This document shows positions 54,990 to 64,000 of a stretch of DNA of 64,000 bases, piece after piece. Position 1 is the first letter of the stretch. Every line of letters starts with the position of its first letter. The stretch is from Acanthosoma haemorrhoidale (Eukaryota; Arthropoda; Insecta; Hemiptera; Acanthosomatidae). The notes under the pieces were generated by a model that searched no databases, was not told the DNA's origin, and saw nothing but the letters and a program-made list of their open reading frames with translations. The translations under genes and the position numbers were made by a program. Location: contig CAKNEZ010000021.1 in NCBI GenBank assembly GCA_930367205.1, forward strand, positions 62,001 through 126,000, read 5' to 3'.

Positions 54990-57900
54990 ATTACCAAGTT
55001 TTAAATTTTAACTTTGATGGTCTCCTGACCAAAATTAATGAGGTAGAAGTGATGCTAGCGCTGGGAGACTCCTGTTCAGAACGCCGTTTACGGTCGTTCA
55101 CCACCAGACTTTTACTTTTCGACATAGAGGTAATCCACAAGCTACCTCGACGATTGACTTACTACTGACAAAACAACCCCACCGTATCACTAGTTGCACC
55201 GCCCTTGACTTCATTACTTCTGACCACAGGCCAGTACTGTATGCGGTGGTTGGTAAAGTGGCGACCCCTCGCCCCACGAGATACGACTACCGTCGTGCCG
55301 ACTGGGATCTGTACCGGTCGCAAATTTACCATAACCTGCATGCGGTGCCAGTTCTCCGCACGAAAGAGGAAGTAGATCTTCAACTAACTTTAATAACTGA
55401 TGTGATCATAGAGGCAGAACTTGGTATGTGCACTACGTGCAATGCTCAGAGCAGTTCCCAGGCGCCTAAAGCAGCCCATTACCGCTGCGTAGTACTGAGT
55501 AGCATACTGGCATGCCAGAAACCTACTAGGCTAACTCGAAGCTACAACGCCTTCTCAGTCATGTCGGCCGACACAAAGGGGGTGGCCGACACCGAGGCGC
55601 AGGCGGAGCATCGTGTAACCTCCGGCCCCGCCGTCTGTGAACAGGCAACCTCCAAAGAGGATCCTGCCACCAAGCCCACGGACGCAGCGGCTAACCTGCT
55701 CCTCTCCCGGCGTCCCCTTGAGGGAGGAACCCAACTCCCCCGTTTTGAGGTGCCCATCCGGCGCCACCGGTCCTCAGCTCCTGGGTAATCGGAGTTATTT
55801 CGAGGGGAGTAGACGTACCGAAGAGCGGCCTATAGTATACTCCCCTAGTGATGTCCGCCTGCGCTACAAGAGAACGACCATCGAGAAGACGGCCTCCCTT
55901 GGGGCATTTGGATGTTCTGGTAATCACTCACCCAGTGGTGTTGCAACCTTACGGTTGGGCGATGAGGTTTCCATTCCACCACGCCATTCACCTCCACCGT
56001 TAGCCGTTTCCGGACTAGCAGGAGAGCCCAGCCCGAACCAAGACAAGTCAAGGATGCGGGTGGAAGCGCTGGCACACTGGGGCTCACCTCCTGTACTTAA
56101 AAAAGTATTTAAACAGTTGGCTCCCCAATACCTTTGCAATCCAAACCGCACCCAGAGACAGGCCCAGGTCGGGGTGTGCGGCAGGCTAGTGAAAGCCTAC
56201 CACCGTTGAGCACTCCAACCAGCCGGAACGCCCAGCCCGCACGTGGAGACTCACCTCTGGTCGTAGCTATAAAGCGCCGGCGCACTGGGGCTCACCGCCT
56301 GTACTTAAAAAGTATTTAAACAGTCGGCTTCCCAATACCATTGCGGTACAGCTCGTACACAGAAACGTCCCCGGACGTGGTGGTGGGCTATGGGGTGGGG
56401 AGCACCCGGCCCGCAGGACGGGCGTTGCCCCAGCCCCACGAGGCGGGCCTGATCATAGAGGCAGCAAACACTGCGATCCCGAAGTACACTCCCATGCCAC
56501 CGTCTCTGTGAACACCTCCAGACCACATTCTTAAAATTATTGCCTTGCGCCATACTTGGAAAAATAGATAGTATAGGACGAGAGATCAGCAAGCCAAGGT
56601 CGTTGTAATTCTCTCACAACGCAAATCCGGGGCTTGATGAAACTCTGGAAAACAGTGCAGTGGCATGAGAAACTTCGTAGCACTCACGGAGATCACAGAA
56701 AGTTTTGTAAGTTGTTGAAGACTACCAAAGGCAAGACAGCCACTGTCCGTCTTCACGAAGGCGACAATGTTCTGACTGCTGAGCAACAGGCAACAAAACT
56801 GGCCGACCATTACGCTAGGGATATTACGGCTAGGACGGGATACTACCACATGCCTCCTCCGGTAGATGCTGAACAGAACCACATGTTTGCATCACCGAAG
56901 CAGCTCAAGGCGATTCTTCGCCGGTGTCAGGGAAACCGAGCACCAGGGCACGACGGGATACAAACAGTGCTGCTCAAACAAATCCCGAGGAGAGGGATAG
57001 TACAATTAGCAAACTTATACAACTCTTGTATAAGATTGCGGTACTTTCCTGACACATGGAAACAAGCAATCTTGTTCCCATTACTAAAGCCAGCCAAGAG
57101 CGGAGATCACCCAGCCCACTACCACCCGATCAGTCTGCTACCACAGATGGGGAAAATCCTTGAGAAAATTCTTTTGGATTATCTCAAAGATTACTGCTCG
57201 GAAAACGACATCATTCCGCCAGAGCAGACTGTAGTTCCAATCCAGTATGAGTGCAGAGCACCCCCTTCTGAAGGTGCAGTCAGAAGTTAGCCATAACATG
57301 AATAGAAACATAGCCACGGCTATGATTTCCATTGATTGCACCCAAGCATTCGACTCGGTGTCTCACGGGACACTGGGTCAAATGCTCTGCGACCGGGAAT
57401 GCCCGGAACAACTGTATTCAATTCTGGATAGCATCCTGAAAAACAGATCGCTGCGGGTGCGGGTGGGTGTAAGTTTCTCCGAAGCTGTGCCACTGACCTG
57501 TGGAGTACCCCAAGGTGCCGTCTTATCCCCTGTACTATTCAACGTATACACGTCTGTGATTGTTGGAGCTTGGTACAAAAATACCACAGTTACTGCTTTC
57601 GCAGATGACATAGCGGTGTACAGTAGTAGCATGAGTGCCAAGGTAGCTCTAAGACAGGCTGTAGCAGCCTGTAACCAGATCAGTGAGAGATTGGGGAGAC
57701 TCAATATCTCTGTAAACCTGGGTAAGACTGACTGTGTAATTTTCTCTTTTCAAAAGGGAAAAAGCCCGCTCCCTACTAGTTACATAGTAGGAACGAAGCA
57801 AAATTCACAAGCCAACAACCTAGTATATCTGGGAATTAAAATATACAGACACCTCCATTTTAGTAACCATTTTGCGAAGAAGTTGAAGCATACACGCATG

Positions 57901-58086
57901 AAGTCTTACCGGCTTACGCACTTATTGACTTCCCCCAATCTATCACTACGTCTCAAGCTACTGATTTACAAGGGCATACTCAGGCCTACTCTGCTGTATG
58001 GTGTACCGCTATTTCGTTATCTGGCGTATACGACAGCTAAGAAACTCCAACGATTCCAAAACGGTTCGACTTATTACAATATCTAA
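54983..58086 (+). pseudogene. Jockey ORF2: endonuclease remnant and reverse transcriptase
   Basis: The endonuclease is reduced to its ends: an N-terminal piece near 54983 and the SDHRPVLYAV block near 55220, with most of the middle deleted. The 55418-56449 insert interrupts it. RT resumes at 56634 (APGHDGIQT, LLKPAKSGDHP, PPEQT), shifts frame near 57235, then runs to 58086 with ISIDCTQAFDSVS, CGVPQGAVLSPVLF and TAFADDIAVYSS. A deletion of about 120 bp near 58064 removes the segment that the 38.9-40.1 kb copy has between FQNG and KFFDS. RT catalytic Asp residues remain. Confidence 0.87.
55418..56449. mobile_element. GC-rich 1.03-kb insertion in Jockey ORF2 with 15-bp target duplication
   Basis: The 15 bp TGATCATAGAGGCAG occur at 55403-55417 and 56450-56464. 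Setting one copy and the insert aside restores the LINE reading ...DVIIEA|ANTAIPKYTP. The insert is GC-rich, has no poly-A tail, no terminal inverted repeats and no recognised protein, although a plus-strand frame runs to 55788. Inside, CACTGGGGCTCACC...GTACTTAAAA(A)AGTATTTAAACAG occurs twice, at 56075 and 56283 (208 bp apart). The long duplication suggests LINE-machinery mobilisation, but the family is unknown to me. Confidence 0.75.
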
Positions 58087-58438
58087 CGAACCCGGTGTTT
58101 AGCACTATAACCCCCGCTTCGATCCCCCATCAATGGCAGGACGCTGTCGCGGCTGGAACACTCTAGTCCTAGGTTCTAGGTAGAGATTTAGTTGGTTTTG
58201 TTTAGTTTGTTTTTGTTTTGTTTTTTTTTGTTCCTAGCGTTTAGTGTTTGGTGTCGGTGACAAATAGAAGGTGAGACTCATCACCTAGTGTGAATATAAG
58301 ACTGAGTACTATTAACAAGATCAAAAAACATTTATTGTATTATGCACTCCTCCAAATGCATTTAAATGCAGGAAGAGGAGAAATTTGTAAGTTGATTATT
58401 ATTTTTCTTTTGTACATTGTATTTTGTTTGAGGTTTTA

Positions 58439-58469
<31 letters not shown>

Positions 58470-58476
58470 TATCAGT

Positions 58477-58600
58477 TAACTCTGGTCTCCCTTCAAAGCG
58501 AACAAATCTTTCGCCTTTTACTAAAGATTTCCGTGGAGGGGGACTTTTGATGAGTCTATAATCAATTTTTTGTCAGAACTCCGCCCTCGGGTGGGGTCAT
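58477..58600 (+). ncRNA. U5: U5 spliceosomal snRNA gene
   Basis: The RNA starts near 58477 (AACTCTGGTCTCCC, as in the U5 5' stem). The invariant loop I CGCCUUUUACUAAAG at 58512-58526, which holds the exon ends during splicing, is perfect. It sits between the stem strands AAATCTTT and GATTTCCGTGGAG. The Sm site AATTTTTTG is at 58564-58572, followed by a GC-rich 3' hairpin (CTCCGCCC-TCG-GGGTGGGG). The length of ~120 nt fits. A LINE poly-A tail ends only 10 bp upstream, so the snRNA promoter (normally about 50-70 bp upstream) has been displaced unless the LINE end supplies one. Confidence 0.93.
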
Positions 58601-58789
58601 AAATTCTTATTATCTCGCCTCATTCGAATGAACATACATGCGCCTGCCCACCCGGGGCATCGGCATGTAACCGATTAAGAAATACAATCGTTCATTGCGA
58701 TTAATTTTAATTTTATTTAATCGAATTTTAGACTATTTCGCCACGGTTAAAGTGTTCCAACATCATTTATTGTTTGTGTGCGAAAAAAA

Positions 58790-58951
58790 TCAACCGTCAA
58801 TATATGGAGAGGCGTCATAAAACACAATCTTAATATTAAACCATACATCTACAAGTTTCCTTCCATTGGGCTTATCCGAATGCATGCCGATTAGGTAGAA
58901 TGCGACTAAATACAAATTCATTTTGATCGTCGAGACAACAAAAGTATACAT
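58790..58951 (-). CDS. Small membrane protein ORF (53 aa), module copy 2
   Basis: Counterpart of 46482-46643, with the same length and start. A hydrophobic N-terminal segment is followed by a polar C-terminus. Open in both copies. Confidence 0.4.
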   Translation of the reverse strand: MYTFVVSTIKMNLYLVAFYLIGMHSDKPNGRKLVDVWFNIKIVFYDASPYIDG

Positions 58952-58978
58952 TTTAATTTAAATGGAAATAAATTACAA

Positions 58979-59104
58979 TTACCATGCGATTGTTGTCCAA
59001 ACAAAAATTAGCACACGTTTAAAAATATCATTTTCTCCAATCATAAATAGAGCTATACTAGCAAAAAAGTAGTCTAGAACAGAGTATGTCAAAACGTTGG
59101 ACAT
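58979..59104 (-). CDS. Small hydrophobic ORF (41 aa), module copy 2
   Basis: Counterpart of 46671-46796, with identical length. Hydrophobic at both ends, 27 bp upstream of the 53-aa ORF on the same strand. Confidence 0.35.
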   Translation of the reverse strand: MSNVLTYSVLDYFFASIALFMIGENDIFKRVLIFVWTTIAW

Positions 59105-59241
59105 TAATAAATTTATGCAGCGGTTAGTTAATAACTCATTTTATCAACCAAGAAACTCTACTACAAAAGTTTTTCTATAGACGTTTTTGTCACAGGTTTA
59201 CTGTATAATACATAAGTCTGCCAAATCCCTTTTATTCGGAG

Positions 59242-59628
59242 TGAGCAGGTATTAGCGGTGGTAATAGATTCTTCGATCTTAAGGGTTCGGTAGGAATATG
59301 TGCCGTTATGTTTATGCTCTGCCATTTGGAGTTTGTTAACCCGGAAAGGTTTACTCTAGCTTGGACAGTCAGTCTTCCGCTGATATTGTTATACCATCGT
59401 TTACACATTCCGGAGGAATTCCACTGTTCCAATATGAAAGTTAAAATGACTTTAGACGAGTCTGTAGGCAATCGGAGGGTAAAGAAGTGGAGGATCCGTT
59501 CATTTCCCCTTGCTAAGACGTATGATGTATCAATGCCTGTACGGTACGTCCAGGGAGTGAGTGTGGATAAACATCGTTTTGCGGCTGCTAAGAAATTTAG
59601 AATTCTACCGGCTACGGCTACCCCCTAG
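59242..59628 (+). CDS. Virus-like ORF, only in module copy 2
   Basis: The frame is open from a TGA at about 59239 to TAG at 59626-59628, 128 codons. The first Met is at 59308. It has a hydrophobic segment (FTLAWTVSLPLILLYHRL), then a basic part with RRVKKWRIRSF and a C-terminal VDKHRFAAAKKFRILPA. Codon use is balanced, and the frame is too long for this AT-rich region by chance. The N-terminus may lie in another frame or be lost. In module copy 1 this part is replaced by the Gypsy element. Unrecognised. Confidence 0.45.
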
Positions 59629-59638
59629 TGACATAATA

Positions 59639-59940
59639 AGATAGAACGAGGGAAATGCATAACTAAGAAGGTTCTTTCATACGAAACATCCCCAAGTGTG
59701 TTGTTGTACACGTATAAATCTTTATGGAAGCCTAGAAAGAAAGACTCATCTTCGCTTTACGCTGTTATCTTAAAGGAGCTCGTTAATTCTGTGAAAACAG
59801 GGCATTGCATTTGGTGGGATATTCTTTTAATACCGACTTCGGCGTATTCAATTTACTTATTGCTTTATTTCGCTGTATTTTACAGAGACACCCAGAGAAT
59901 TTCTCCCGGTTTTGAATTCCGGCTCTGCTACCCTCTGTAA
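59639..59940 (+). CDS. Virus-like ORF with a membrane segment, module copy 2
   Basis: An open frame of about 100 codons lies just after the previous one and ends at TAA 59938-59940. It includes KSLWKPRKKDSSSLYAV, a hydrophobic stretch (YSIYLLLYFAVFY) and the end EFRLCYPL. There is no in-frame ATG near its start, so it may be the frameshifted continuation of the 59242-59628 frame. The frame is conserved in copy 1 (ending 52982) with mostly synonymous or mild changes. Confidence 0.4.
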
Positions 59941-59959
59941 ATTATATAACGATAAAAAA

Positions 59960-60224
59960 ATGTATTCCGGTCAGGATATATATAATATAATAGAAAAAAG
60001 TCTAAATCCAAGTTATGTAACTAGCTATCTCGCGTTTGAACTACCTTTTCATCAGAAATAATTATAATTCTTCAAATATTCACGAACTAGGTGATTTGGC
60101 CTATAAACTTCTATTGAGTGATTTAACTTATTTATTTTATTCTAAAGGCATCAATACGTTTCGAGGAAAAGATGTAATATCAGCAAAGATGCGGCGGGAC
60201 TTTAGATTAGTTGAACATTTGTGA
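59960..60224 (+). pseudogene. Virus-like ORF, frameshifted, module copy 2
   Basis: It starts at ATG 59960 (MYSGQDIYNIIEKS), 20 bp after the preceding stop, and reads to TAA at 60059. A second frame from about 60036 carries on (NIHELGDLAYKLLL, TYLFYSKGINTFRGKD) to 60224. The pattern fits one ~85-codon gene with a single frameshift. Copy 1 has the same arrangement and an additional stop. Unrecognised product. Confidence 0.35.
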
Positions 60225-60488
60225 TACCAGGTAGCAGCAGCAGCAGGAGGGTATCGGGGCCGCGAGCGATGGCATGCCGTCGCTTGGGCATTTTTATTCT
60301 CGCCCTAATTCTATTTCATAATGAATATTTATGATAATTCGACAATTAGATAAATGGTATCGGTTAGATGGGATGGATGTTCCCGGTACTTTAAAGTTTT
60401 TCTATGACGCTGGTATATGTCAAAGCCTATTCACCTTCCGGAGTTATTGTTTGTCATGGCGTCAACCCTAGGAGAAATTTCCAATATA

Positions 60489-61175
60489 CAGTGGATTGCA
60501 TTATGTGTATCTCAGTTTAGAGTTGAGGAAGTAATGAAAAGGACATAAAACGACGTTAATAGTCCATGAAATGTGGCCGGTTATCTATGTTATTTATTGC
60601 AGTCATGTAAAAAACAACAACATAAAAACATTACGTTTTACATCGTCATTTTTGCGTTTATATTTCTTTATTTGTACCATTGGGTTAAATATTGGGCAAG
60701 AAAAGTAAAATTTCTCATTTATTATAGTCCCCTATTAAATCGTATAATTTTTATATTAGAAAGGAAACATAAAATTATTTTTTCCACCTAAAACATTGTT
60801 GTTTTTCCAAACAATACAAAACATCAATAACTATTTTCAATTTCAATGTAAGTCACTCAGAAGGGGTGCGTGGAGATATAAAAGGGGCTAAATACAAATA
60901 TGAAAATGTTTCCTTACTTCACTTCAAGACTAAGAAACGGGTTTTTATCCCCGTCTGAAACTCGATTTTCCAATATATGTGCATAATAAAGTATAGACTA
61001 TTCATCATCAACCAATCGATTTACAGCAAAATGTTTCTTCTCTGCTTAAAGATTCTCAAAAACTATTACAAAGTAATCCCCTCTCACTGGATTTAATGTT
61101 CACGATATGGTTATTAGATTTATAAACTCTTTTCGTTAGACACATTTTACAACTGAGATGTTCTATTAGAATTAG
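60489..61175. other. AT-rich non-coding stretch
   Basis: Begins with CAGTGGATTGCATTATG at the module end. No gene is supported. The last part is the putative intron before the exon at 61176. Confidence 0.4.
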
Positions 61176-61395
61176 CCCCCTCGAGCCTCTACGTTGAATG
61201 AACTGAAAGTGGAAACTGTAATACGTAGCTATTGGTCTAGAGGACACCTTGCTGCTCTAGTAGACCCTTTGTACATCGTGAGGAAGCCCATGTTCAGGCC
61301 TGATTTCCCCTCCAGGACCGTCCTCAGGCAACATAGAGTTCCTGTCGACAAGGAAACATTCTATCATCTTCTACCTGCCGAGGCAGTTACACTTG
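61176..61395 (+). CDS. Candidate host exon, 2-oxoacid dehydrogenase E1 (OGDH/DHTKD1-like) N-terminal region
   Basis: A 220-nt block between an AG acceptor (TATTAGAATTAG) and a GTAAAA donor is open in one frame. It contains VIRSYWSRGHLAALVDPL, which matches the pattern VIRxYxxRGHLxAxxDPL near the N-terminus of the thiamine-dependent E1 of 2-oxoglutarate/2-oxoadipate dehydrogenase. The rest (RPDFPSRTVL, VPVDKETFYHLL) is not diagnostic. E1 works in mitochondria and decarboxylates the 2-oxoacid. Only this exon falls in the window before transposon sequence; it could be a retained exon of a large gene or an isolated fragment. Confidence 0.42.
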
Positions 61396-61639
61396 GTAAA
61401 AAATATTAAATAATAATACATTAAAAATATACGATAATAAAAAAACTCAATATATTTAAGAAAACTTAGATTAAAAAAGCACAGTATGTTCCGAAAACTT
61501 TTTATTAATAAAAACTTCTTTTCATACAATATTTGGCATTTGTTTGTTTAATGTTCGGGCTGAGCTCCTAATGGCCGAACTGTTCTAATAAACCTGTTAC
61601 CAACTGAACAGATATTATATAACTGAACAGGTATTTATT

Positions 61640-61790
61640 TATCTGCCTCCATAAGATCTTAGAAGGTGTGCCCCGACAGTGCACTATGTTCAGGAGAAGA
61701 CTCACGTAGGCTAGGTATTATAGGTAGTTTAAGTGGTCTTGGAATGACCACGAGTTCACACTCGGTATCTGAGGGTAGGAGGAAACCCAG
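61640..61790 (-). mobile_element. Inverted Gypsy leader/LTR fragment
   Basis: On the minus strand this matches the leader and LTR end at 22.94-23.1 kb and 40.68-40.83 kb (CATAGTGCACTGTCGGGG core, TCAGATACCGAGTGTGAACT). It joins integrase sequence of plus orientation at about 61790. Confidence 0.6.
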
Positions 61791-61799
61791 GAGTAAGAG

Positions 61800-62781
61800 C
61801 AAGTTGGAAAATGATGAGCCAGAGGTTTTTTTGGCCAGGTATGAACGCTGACGTGGCTCGATGGGCACGATGTTGTATAGCATGCCAGACCTCAAAAGCA
61901 CACCACCACACCATAACCCCTCCAGGGCATTTCGCGGACGCGGGGAGGTTTGAGCACGTGCACATCGACCTCGTAGGACCCCTGCCAACTTCAGAAGGCA
62001 AGCGATACATCCTCACCATGATTGACCGAGCCACGGGATGGCCTGAGGCAATTCCACTTGGCAACATGGAAGCTACCACCGTAGCCGACGCCTTCTTTAG
62101 TGGCTGGGTTGCCCGGTTTGGCACACCCATGCGATAACGACTGACCAAGGCCGTCAGTTTGAATCAGAGTTGTTCACGAGACTGACTTGCCTCCTAAGTG
62201 TCGAGAGAATTCGGACCACCACCTACCATCCACAGTCAAACGGCCGAATTGAACGATGGCACCGCTCGCTGAAAACCGCACTAACCACCCAATCACAACA
62301 CCGTCAGTGGACGCGAAGCCTACCAGCAGTCCTGCTCGGCCTACGAAGTGTAATCAAAGAGGACCTAGGGTGCGGTGTCGCCGAGCGAACATACAAAAAA
62401 CCCTTACGCCTTCCCGGAGAATACTTTACACCAACACAAGTAGATCTTGACGTTCGACGCAACATGACTCAACACCGGGAAGACACGAAGAAGACGTTCA
62501 ATAGCAAAGACCTCAACGCCTGCACACACGTCTTCGTTCGACAAGAACACCGGCGTAGCCTCGAACCGGCTTATACTGGTCCGCACCCAGTAGTCAGCAG
62601 AAATAATAAAACCATAGTCATAGTGGCAGATAATAAGGAGACTCGCATTTCCCTAGACCATGTCAAGCCAGCTTATTTGCTAGACACCACCGAAAGTTTA
62701 CCTACACCGGGTGAACCAGAGGAATTAAGAAACACTCCACCACCATACCTCTGCACGAGAAGTTCGGTAGCACGACGGTAA
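61800..62781 (+). pseudogene. Gypsy integrase fragment
   Basis: The frame from 61811 has FFWPGMNADVARWARCCIAC (zinc domain end), HIDLVGPLP with the first catalytic Asp, and LTMIDRATGWPEAIPLG. A frameshift near 62130 separates it from TTDQGRQFE (second Asp) and GRIERWHRSL (Glu), so all triad residues are still present. The C-terminal domain (FVRQEHRRSLEPAYTGPHPV, ISLDHVKPAYL) runs to the stop at 62781. RT and gag are missing to the left, where an inverted LTR fragment abuts. The family differs from the 47-52 kb Gypsy. Confidence 0.88.
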
Positions 62782-63311
62782 ATATAAAATAGACATTACT
62801 GATAAAATATAAATTAATTTTTTTTTAGTTGTTTCAAAATATACGCTATAATATTTTTATATATTATAGTAAGACCTAAGTTACCACTTGTTTTTGTAAG
62901 TCATTTTATATATTTTTGTTTTTTCTCGTTCGTAAATGTTAACAGCGATCAATAGACCACAACACTTGTAAAATAATGTTAGTCAAACGTGTATGTAAAT
63001 ATGTATATCTTAATGCTTGTGACTGTTTGTAGTTGTTACATTTTAATTAGCTAACTGGGTCTGTTATCAAGTAAAATGTTGATTCTTTTATTGCCATTCA
63101 TGTAAAAGATAAAAATTTTTTTTTAAGGAAAGAGCTATTTAATTGTTTATTTGTAATAATTGTTCTACCAATAATTTCCAATGCACACAAATGTGTAAGC
63201 GTTTAAGAAAAAATTGATAGACATATGTTTGTATTATGCACGTTTTTATTATGCAATGTAATTCAAAATAAGAAAACTGTCAAACTTGTATAGGGCAATT
63301 TGGGGGAGCCC
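62782..63311 (+). other. Gypsy 3' untranslated region with polypurine tract
   Basis: Half a kilobase of AT-rich sequence between the integrase stop and the LTR, ending in the polypurine tract TTTGGGGGAG just before the LTR. No gene. Confidence 0.55.
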
Positions 63312-63763
63312 TGTGGCGATTCTTAGTAGTTAAGGAAATCACCCTATACGCTATTGCAGATATATTATAAACAGAAGTAAATTATTATAAATATTTTAGC
63401 AATAAAGAAAACGCGGAAGCAAGTAACATGAGACGGGACAACGACTGTCAGTCATAAATTAGAGAGACCCTTACAGCCCAGGCCTGCGGGACCCTTGTCA
63501 CATGTAAACCACAAGCTAAGTGGTCCTGTCAGCAGCCTGACAGATTACTGAGAATCGGCATGCTCCTCGCCACATGTTAGGATCTCGCAGGCTCTAAGCA
63601 ACCTTTTTGTTTCAGCCCCTCCGAGGAGGCGTGGGACATATTTAACGGAGGAGGCTAGCCCCGGACGACCAGTCTTTCGCGACCGTTACTCAGTGATACT
63701 TGCTTCTGTTCGAACTATGAAACTTTGACTTATTCTTTATGAATCCTCTTTACCTCTTGAACA
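63312..63763 (+). mobile_element. Gypsy LTR (~452 bp)
   Basis: It starts TGTGGCGATTCTTAG right after the polypurine tract and ends with CA at about 63763 (CCTCTTGAACA). Inside are AATAAAG near 63402 and GC-rich parts. Next come the leader TAGTGCATTGTCGGGGC and an ATG frame (MESDINADLERLSRL) at 63797, the likely gag start, truncated by a stop. Thus this LTR has pol on its left and gag on its right. The right end is less certain than the left. Confidence 0.65.
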
Positions 63764-64000
63764 TAGTGCATTGTCGGGGCACATACCTATCAGAAATGGA
63801 GTCAGATATTAACGCCGACCTGGAACGATTGTCCAGGTTACAAACTTGAACAATTCGCACTTGTCACCAGGGCTAGAGTGATTGGGCACTCCCCTAGTGA
63901 CATTTCCCGACATGGCTCATACAACTCAACGACAAAGGGGACGCATAAGTACTTTTTTCTAATGGATCGGTTAAAAATATGAAAACAAACTCGTTTATTC
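63764..64000 (+). other. Gypsy leader and gag start
   Basis: The leader matches 40.74-40.99 kb. From ATG 63797 the frame MESDINADLERLSRLQ is closed after 17 codons. The rest to the window end shows no gene. Confidence 0.5.

Larger units (their letters stand above)
53531..58467 (+). mobile_element. Jockey-type LINE, long copy (4.9 kb, with 1.03-kb insert)
   Basis: The LINE starts where module copy 1 ends and finishes with an A-run at about 58444-58467, 10 bp before the U5 gene. It has ORF1 with zinc knuckles, an ORF2 with endonuclease remains and RT, and the family 3' UTR with AGGTGAGACTCATCACCT at 58270-58287. Several frameshifts, stops and a deletion make it inactive. The 5' boundary is inferred from the end of the module; no clear target duplication is visible. 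Confidence 0.85.
58664..60488 (+). repeat. Virus-like module, copy 2 (complete, ~1.83 kb)
   Basis: This unit contains two minus-strand ORFs (left) and three to four plus-strand frames (right) within 1.8 kb and with little spacing. The flanks match copy 1 at both ends (start CATGTAACCGATTAAG, end TTCCAATATA). Compact divergent short genes, several with membrane segments, resemble large DNA virus genomes; insect and crustacean genomes often hold nudivirus- or nimavirus-like pieces. No single protein could be matched by eye, so the origin is inferred. Confidence 0.6.

Noticed and set aside
58444..58467. The A-run before U5 as a U5 promoter element
   Set aside because: It is the poly-A tail of the Jockey LINE, whose 3' UTR continues directly into it.
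59242..59628. Assignment of the 128-codon frame to a named baculovirus/nudivirus core gene
   Set aside because: No diagnostic motif could be recognised by eye; naming it would be a guess.

Overview
The window is eukaryotic, intron-bearing and AT-rich, and is built mostly of retrotransposons nested in one another. A LOA-clade LINE with an RNase H domain and a (TAA)n tail, Jockey-type LINEs with a three-knuckle ORF1, Gypsy elements, a BEL/Pao gag and a pogo/Tigger MITE together suggest an arthropod genome. I cannot name the species from the sequence. No bacterial features (operons, Shine-Dalgarno sites, CRISPR) are present.

Layout. 1-1.4 kb: a LOA LINE tail cuts the end of a broken minus-strand split gene. 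1.47-6.95 kb and 31.57-37.22 kb: two blocks of a ~2.35-kb tandem repeat that carries a U1 snRNA gene on the minus strand (one good copy, one with loop II damaged, one split by an LTR element, others deleted). 7-31 kb: a candidate host gene on the plus strand (small exon at 7.8 kb, last exon at 19.5 kb) whose putative intron holds two LOA LINEs, including a nearly intact 5.2-kb copy, and a head-to-head 0.76-kb inverted copy of the LOA 5' end. Jockey fragments, two copies of a Gypsy-LTR-derived repeat with a 42-bp minisatellite, and a pogo-like MITE follow. 37-46 kb: Gypsy, Jockey and BEL/Pao remnants.

46.4-60.5 kb: two copies of a ~1.8-kb module of short, closely packed ORFs on both strands that looks like a fragment of a large DNA virus. 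The left copy is split by a 5.8-kb Gypsy element (gag-PR-RT-RH-IN, several breaks). Between the copies lie a 4.9-kb Jockey-type LINE, itself hit by a 1.03-kb insertion with a 15-bp target duplication, and a complete U5 snRNA gene. 60.5-64 kb: a candidate host exon resembling the N-terminal part of 2-oxoacid dehydrogenase E1 (OGDH/DHTKD1), then a Gypsy integrase, LTR and new gag start.

What is likely functional for the host is small: the U1 gene at 2.9 kb, the U5 gene at 58.5 kb, and a few exons. The rest is a record of insertions whose relative order can often be read from target-site duplications.
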